From assembly GCA_049514435.1 (NCBI GenBank), contig JBEKVB010000003.1, positions 183,394 through 247,393 on the forward strand: 64,000 nt of DNA. The letters are read 5' to 3'. This DNA is from UBA4810 sp002479215 (GTDB lineage: Bacteria > Desulfobacterota > Syntrophia > Syntrophales > Smithellaceae). Below, in pieces: positions 60,338 through 64,000 of this stretch; position 1 is the stretch's first letter; each line of letters starts with the position of its first letter. The position numbers and the translations under genes are program-made. The notes beneath the pieces were generated by a model that ran no database searches, was not told the origin of the DNA, and was given only the letters and a program-made list of their open reading frames with translations.

Positions 60338-61339
60338 CTATTTGCTTATTAAAATAGCAATAATGACTGATATCATGAAGACTATCGGGAAAAGATATAC
60401 AGACCATAAATCAAACAGGCGTGCCTTATGATCCCTGCCATCATGATACAGCTTTAATGCAACACATGATTCAAGTACAGAAAGAAAAATGAAAAAAAAT
60501 CCGAGAAAATGAACATGGTCCGCTAAGGTTAACACGGGGCTCTCAAATATCCTTTGCGATACAACAATGTGGGATGATACAGCACCAAACATTCCCGTTA
60601 CGCAAACGCTAAAACGAGGAGCCGCATAATGTTTTGGGTGGATAAGAAATGTTAAAAATGCAATTGCGACTGAGATAAACAATGCAATGAAAGTTTTTAA
60701 GAATAAATTGAAGCCTTTGTGATCAATATGAATATCAAACGTGAATCGTGAATATGTTGCTTTTTCATCATGACTTCTTGACGGTTTACCGAAATTAGTT
60801 TCATATATATTATCGGTAATATACACTTTAAGGGCGCTTATAGCCCAGTCATTGATGTTCAAACCGGAATATATTTTTGAATTTTCCACATCAGGGACGT
60901 AAATCAATTTTTTAATATCGTCATCCTCGTCTTCGACATGTATTGATATTATTTGCTTGTCCCACGGATATGCGGATAAGTCGAATGGTGTGTGAAGGTT
61001 CGCTCTGCATCGGTAAGAAACATGATGATAATCGCCATGCGTGATTAAGTTATCCTGCCTCGCTTTATATGCAAGGTATCCGTTCATTATCTCAAAATTT
61101 CGCGGATTCACATCACCCTTCCATTTAAACCAAATATAGAAATCAACCGTGTAAGTGCCTTTTCTGACATCAAGGTCATAAACGTCCATTATATAGATTC
61201 CGATTGTTACTTTTGCCGGATTTTGATGTACTGGTCCCTTGGATAGGGCATCGGACGAGAAAACAAAAACAAAGATTATGATTACACTGAGAAACAAACA
61301 AAGGTTATTAAAAAATGTACGCACAAATGATTTCATCAT
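60338..61339 (-). CDS. Prokaryotic pentameric ligand-gated ion channel (Cys-loop-type)
   Basis: A 333-residue protein. Residues 1-35 are a signal/anchor; 40-210 form the beta-sandwich ligand domain with VDFYIWFKWKGDVNPRNFEI and the pro-loop equivalent PFDLSAYPWDKQ (YPWD at 124-127). Four helices follow: M1 about 211-233 (FNLFLKTFIALFISVAIAF), M2 243-262, M3 274-298 and M4 308-332. This is the bacterial pLGIC (GLIC/ELIC-like) family, which lacks the Cys loop itself. It is expected to open an ion pore on ligand or proton binding. It lies as a single-gene unit between repeats f and g. Confidence 0.88.
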   Translation of the reverse strand: MMKSFVRTFFNNLCLFLSVIIIFVFVFSSDALSKGPVHQNPAKVTIGIYIMDVYDLDVRKGTYTVDFYIWFKWKGDVNPRNFEIMNGYLAYKARQDNLITHGDYHHVSYRCRANLHTPFDLSAYPWDKQIISIHVEDEDDDIKKLIYVPDVENSKIYSGLNINDWAISALKVYITDNIYETNFGKPSRSHDEKATYSRFTFDIHIDHKGFNLFLKTFIALFISVAIAFLTFLIHPKHYAAPRFSVCVTGMFGAVSSHIVVSQRIFESPVLTLADHVHFLGFFFIFLSVLESCVALKLYHDGRDHKARLFDLWSVYLFPIVFMISVIIAILISK

Positions 61340-61638
61340 GAGGCTCTTTTTTCGGTTTGTCCTATTATTTGAGAATAAAGGGGAGAAGGGACAATAAAAC
61401 TAAGCATTACCGCACCTGTGTGATCAATGATAAGTACTTGCTTTCTTGAGGAATGAGTATAGGCAAGTGAGTGTTTTGTGTCAATTGAATTTTGGCCATA
61501 AAATATGGGGTGCGGTATCAGTGATCATTACCAGAAGAAACGTGGGATTTTTTTTGAGACTTCTTATTTGTTGCTTTTCAGCAATGCTTCAATAAAAAAA
61601 GCCGCATTACGATTTTTCAAGATCATCCATCCGCCGGA

Positions 61639-61702
61639 GTTGCTGACTACACCTACTACTGTTAAGTGAAGGGCAATTATTAGAATTGATGATTACAGAT
61701 TG
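61639..61702 (+). repeat. Island repeat, copy g
   Basis: TTGCTGACTACACCTACTAC, TGTTAAGTG, AGAATTGATGATTACAGATT. It lacks the GAGTAAC end and its hairpin; a palindrome GATTGCAATC follows. Lies between the channel gene and the plus-strand gene. Confidence 0.6.
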
Positions 61703-61859
61703 CAATCTGCGTTTGTCGGCGTGCTTGGATTGATTTCTTGTAAACGAGAATGTATAGTAAGCCATCTATCTGGTTAAAAAATGGACACCGCTGTGAGCTG
61801 GGTTGGTTTCAACATGTAAGACCGGCTCCCATGGCGCTAAATGAGGCAAGATAATCCTG

Positions 61860-62375
61860 ATGAAAAATGTTTTTTGTATCAATCGCTGGCTGGAACCGGG
61901 GCAATACCGTCTGGAAGAAGTTTTTGCGGATATCCGCTCCTACGGTATTCTGTATACGATCTTTGCCGGAACGGAAGAAATCGATCAGGTCATTGCTCAT
62001 AACCGGGTGTTTGTAGTGGACCATTCCTATGAGATGTTTGTAGATAACAAAGACGGTTCCATAATCATTGGTCTGGCGCACCTGCGCACTTCTCCCGACA
62101 ATATCCTGTATCTGGACATTATTCACGAGCTTTGCCATGTCCAGCAACTCCGGCAGGGACGCAATCTTTATGATCAGAGTAGAGCTTACGTGGATCGGGA
62201 TACCGAAATCGAGGCCTATCTCGTGACCGTACGGGAAGCCCGGCGAATCGGTTTAAACGATGAGGCTATCGCTGATTATCTGCGCGTGGCCTGGCTGACA
62301 CCCCAAGAGCATCAACGACTTGCCCGCAGACTGAATGTGATCGTAAACATGCAAGATGATGATCCAAAATCATAA
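61860..62375 (+). CDS. HExxH metalloprotease-like protein
   Basis: A 171-residue protein with IIHELCHVQQLRQG (HExxH at 89-93) followed by YVDRDTEIEAYLV, where a Glu at about 116-118 could be the third zinc ligand as in gluzincins. Motifs GILYTIFAGTEE and IIIGLAHLRTSPDNIL precede it. No signal peptide. It is the only intact gene of the island on the plus strand. Substrate unknown; the family is small and poorly described. Confidence 0.75.
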   Translation: MKNVFCINRWLEPGQYRLEEVFADIRSYGILYTIFAGTEEIDQVIAHNRVFVVDHSYEMFVDNKDGSIIIGLAHLRTSPDNILYLDIIHELCHVQQLRQGRNLYDQSRAYVDRDTEIEAYLVTVREARRIGLNDEAIADYLRVAWLTPQEHQRLARRLNVIVNMQDDDPKS

Positions 62376-62423
62376 CTCGCTTCAATGCCGCGTTTTCACC
62401 TGAAGATGGCAATTTTTTTTGTT

Positions 62424-62553
62424 TGTTACACCTACAACTGTTCAGTAGTGGACAGTTGTCAGAATTGAGGATTACTGATCGAAAGAGAGTAACATGTTTT
62501 TCAGCCGCGTTACAGAGCGACGTCGGCTGGCAGCCCGGATTAGTACGTTTAAG
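62424..62553 (+). repeat. Island repeat, copy h, with attC-like hairpin
   Basis: GTTACACCTACAACTGTTCA, GTAGTGGACAGTTGTCAG, AATTGAGGATTACTGATCGA and GAGTAAC (62487-62493). ACAACTGT/ACAGTTGT is itself an arm pair. Then CAGCCGCG pairs with CGTCGGCTG with one unpaired base, and CTTAAAC is found at the far end (62547-62553). Confidence 0.7.
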
Positions 62554-62639
62554 TTTTTTGAGTATTTTCTTGCTGTGCTTTATTGTTCATACTAATATAA
62601 AGGATAATCTCCTTAACATATTCAAATCCGGACAGACGA

Positions 62640-63395
62640 TCAGAATGTACGTCTCATGTTACCTTTTCTACTTCCGTCGGATTTCTTTTCGGGTTGCTGC
62701 TCTTTCTCAGTTACATCCACATTATTGATTTTAAAAGTGCAAATATAATTATTGGGGACATCATCGTCTTGCAAAGCGAGTATCACTTGAAAGGTTTTAC
62801 CTGTGAAGGGTTCTGCCTTTGCTCTTAATTCTTCTGCTGTCCCTTTGATCTGAGTTGGCAGGAAAGACGTTCTCCTCCAATAACCTTGTTGTTTAGATGA
62901 TCTTCTGCCCCCGCCTTCTTCCCATTGGAAGTAATCTGCCGGATGTACGAAATCTTCAATGGCACCTCTTGCGGCAACGACCGTAGGTGGCTGTGAATCG
63001 TTTCTTTCTTCATAGCCAATGCCGGAATGTATTAATCTGTGGCTTATACCCTTTTCGTCAATAAACTTCGCTTCATCCCAAACGATTCTTTCTGGCCTAT
63101 CCACTTTATTATTGACAACAAAAATAATATCATCAGGTCTCGGAAACCATTTAATTCTCACCATCTCATCTTCAAAATAAAATTTTGGAACTCCCTCCTC
63201 AAGGACTGCTTCAATTCTTTGCTCTTCATATATCTTCTGAGTCCCCGTGTATCTTTCCACGGAGATCAGAGATATATCATAACTTGCATTGGCGATTGTG
63301 TATGTTCTTTGAGATTTAGTTTGATACGATGACTCGCAGCCTATTAAGGTGGCAATAATGAAGGCGCAAAACAGGATAACAGTTTCTTTTCTCAT
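62640..63395 (-). CDS. Lipoprotein of unknown function
   Basis: A 251-residue lipoprotein (lipobox LIGC at about residue 20 after MRKETVILFCAFIIATLIGC). A beta-rich body follows with KWFPRPDDIIFVVNNKVDRP, IVWDEAKFIDEKGISHRLIH and a late IKGTAEELRAKAEPFTG. No known domain was recognised. It is the last island gene; copy h lies 147 bases after its stop. Confidence 0.7.
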   Translation of the reverse strand: MRKETVILFCAFIIATLIGCESSYQTKSQRTYTIANASYDISLISVERYTGTQKIYEEQRIEAVLEEGVPKFYFEDEMVRIKWFPRPDDIIFVVNNKVDRPERIVWDEAKFIDEKGISHRLIHSGIGYEERNDSQPPTVVAARGAIEDFVHPADYFQWEEGGGRRSSKQQGYWRRTSFLPTQIKGTAEELRAKAEPFTGKTFQVILALQDDDVPNNYICTFKINNVDVTEKEQQPEKKSDGSRKGNMRRTF

Positions 63396-63820
63396 GGCAG
63401 ATACTCCTTATATCTTCTGTTTATATGAACAGCAAGAAATATACCAACCAAAATAATGTATACCAAGCATCGAATATTACTCAATATTACCTCATAGACA
63501 CTTAAATTTCTTAAACGACAGCGGATAAAATGTATCCAATTTAAAGTATCCAGATGGGTAATAAATATGCAGAGAGGAGAGAATTAGATTGATGAATTAT
63601 ATACTGGGAAATTCTAGTTTTTAGAATTGTGCTAATTTTCAGGGCAAAAGTTGTATAGAGCCTTAGTATCATGGAATAAACGGTTCAGTCGAATAACGAA
63701 TACCGTTTAAAATCTATGATGAAGATGGGAAATTGGGTTGCGAAGCTTTCAGGAAGGAATGCTTTATCCAATTATTGGTATATGTATTTGCTAACTCTTG
63801 TGCTTTATTTATTTGTTCGC
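63396..63820. other. Intergenic region at the island's right edge
   Basis: About 425 AT-rich bases between the lipoprotein start and the Tat gene. I see no gene, no island repeat and no tRNA fragment. GAATATTACTCAATATTACC is a local short repeat. The right boundary of the island is presumably in or near this stretch, but no att site is visible. Confidence 0.4.
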
Positions 63821-64000
63821 TTAGTTATTGGTTAAATTCGGTTTGGTTTCTTCTTCAACGGTCTTCTTCAACAAAAGCGAATCTTTCAGGCCGTCATCAT
63901 CTTGTTTTTTATCTTCTTGCAGGGCTTCTTTGAGTTCATCGGTTATTCCCTCGGTTGCTTTTTTGAATTCACTTAAGCCTTTGCCCAAAGTCTTGGCCAA
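63821..64000 (-). CDS. TatA/TatB-family twin-arginine translocase subunit (partial)
   Basis: The C-terminal 59 residues of a TatA/TatB protein, from LAKTLGKGLSEFKKATEGIT to ETKPNLTNN and a TAA at 63821-63823. The amphipathic helix LGKGLSEFKKATEGITDEL is the family hallmark; the following acidic/basic tail is typical. The start lies beyond the right edge. It exports folded proteins and marks core chromosome. Confidence 0.85.
   Translation of the reverse strand: MAKTLGKGLSEFKKATEGITDELKEALQEDKKQDDDGLKDSLLLKKTVEEETKPNLTNN

Noticed and set aside
49727..62553. CRISPR array
   Set aside because: The repeats are 65-176 bases, far apart and separated by whole genes; no short regular spacers and no cas genes.
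49727..62553. Standard integron with textbook attC sites
   Set aside because: R' reads GTTACTC rather than GTTRRRY and no intI is seen, so only an integron-like candidate is claimed.
63733..63933. 66-codon plus-strand frame at the right edge
   Set aside because: It lies opposite the TatA/TatB tail, which is clearly coding on the other strand.

Overview
The window looks like a chromosome segment of an anaerobic Gram-negative bacterium, most likely a Desulfobacterota (deltaproteobacterial) member near Syntrophales. This is inferred from gene content, not from a marker gene: an Mla outer-membrane lipid system, ADP-forming acyl-CoA synthetase, a HesB-like selenoprotein, PilT/PilU-type ATPases, a complete DXP-pathway cluster and AT-leaning DNA. 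No ribosomal RNA is present.

Positions 1-7.8 kb (minus strand) form an isoprenoid/housekeeping run: xseA, xseB, a prenyl diphosphate synthase, dxs, tlyA, an ispH-ubiA-like fusion, a lipoprotein and a NifU-like protein. Positions 8-13.2 kb carry a deoxyhypusine-synthase-like gene, tRNA-Ala, a pilT-pilU-receiver operon and a TPR gene. At 13.3-13.7 kb a small HesB/IscA-like gene contains an in-frame TGA with a hairpin just after it, so it reads as a selenoprotein. Positions 13.9-27.7 kb are core genes: transglutaminase, DMT transporter, 3-methyladenine glycosylase, asd, ribF, tRNA-Leu, a CcdA/TlpA thiol-redox pair, PspC, an MBL-fold hydrolase, ettA, yhbY, an ADP-forming acyl-CoA synthetase and a PAS kinase whose phospho-acceptor His is Lys. 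Positions 27.8-31.3 kb are a small accessory patch: a toxin-antitoxin pair, a membrane protein between direct repeats, an alpha/beta hydrolase and an unknown protein. Positions 31.5-49.4 kb return to core genes: trxB, lgt, a CoA-disulfide-reductase-like flavoprotein, terC, an rRNA methylase, cutA, tkt, a glucose-6-phosphate isomerase, nitroreductase, site-2 protease, an mla operon (E-F-D-C-A plus a beta-barrel) and dinB.

At 49.46 kb there is only the 3' half of a tRNA-Arg(CCU), a typical integration scar. From there to about 63.6 kb lies an accessory island. Its genes are mostly on the minus strand, unrelated to each other, and mostly exported: lipoproteins, a VOC protein, a DUF1566 protein, an NHL remnant, a DUF169 protein, a TonB-dependent receptor, a prokaryotic pentameric ligand-gated channel and a metalloprotease-like protein. 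Eight related intergenic repeats, all in one orientation, separate the units. Most follow a gene 3' end, and several are joined to an imperfect hairpin with AAC/GTT-type ends. This architecture resembles an integron cassette array without an integrase (CALIN), but the core sites do not match the textbook consensus cleanly, so it is offered as the main candidate for a new or divergent system. A TatA/TatB gene at the right edge marks the return to core chromosome.

Other points of note are the IspH-UbiA fusion, an MlaF ATPase with a GGDEF-like tail, and an outer-membrane protein whose best start codon is ACG.
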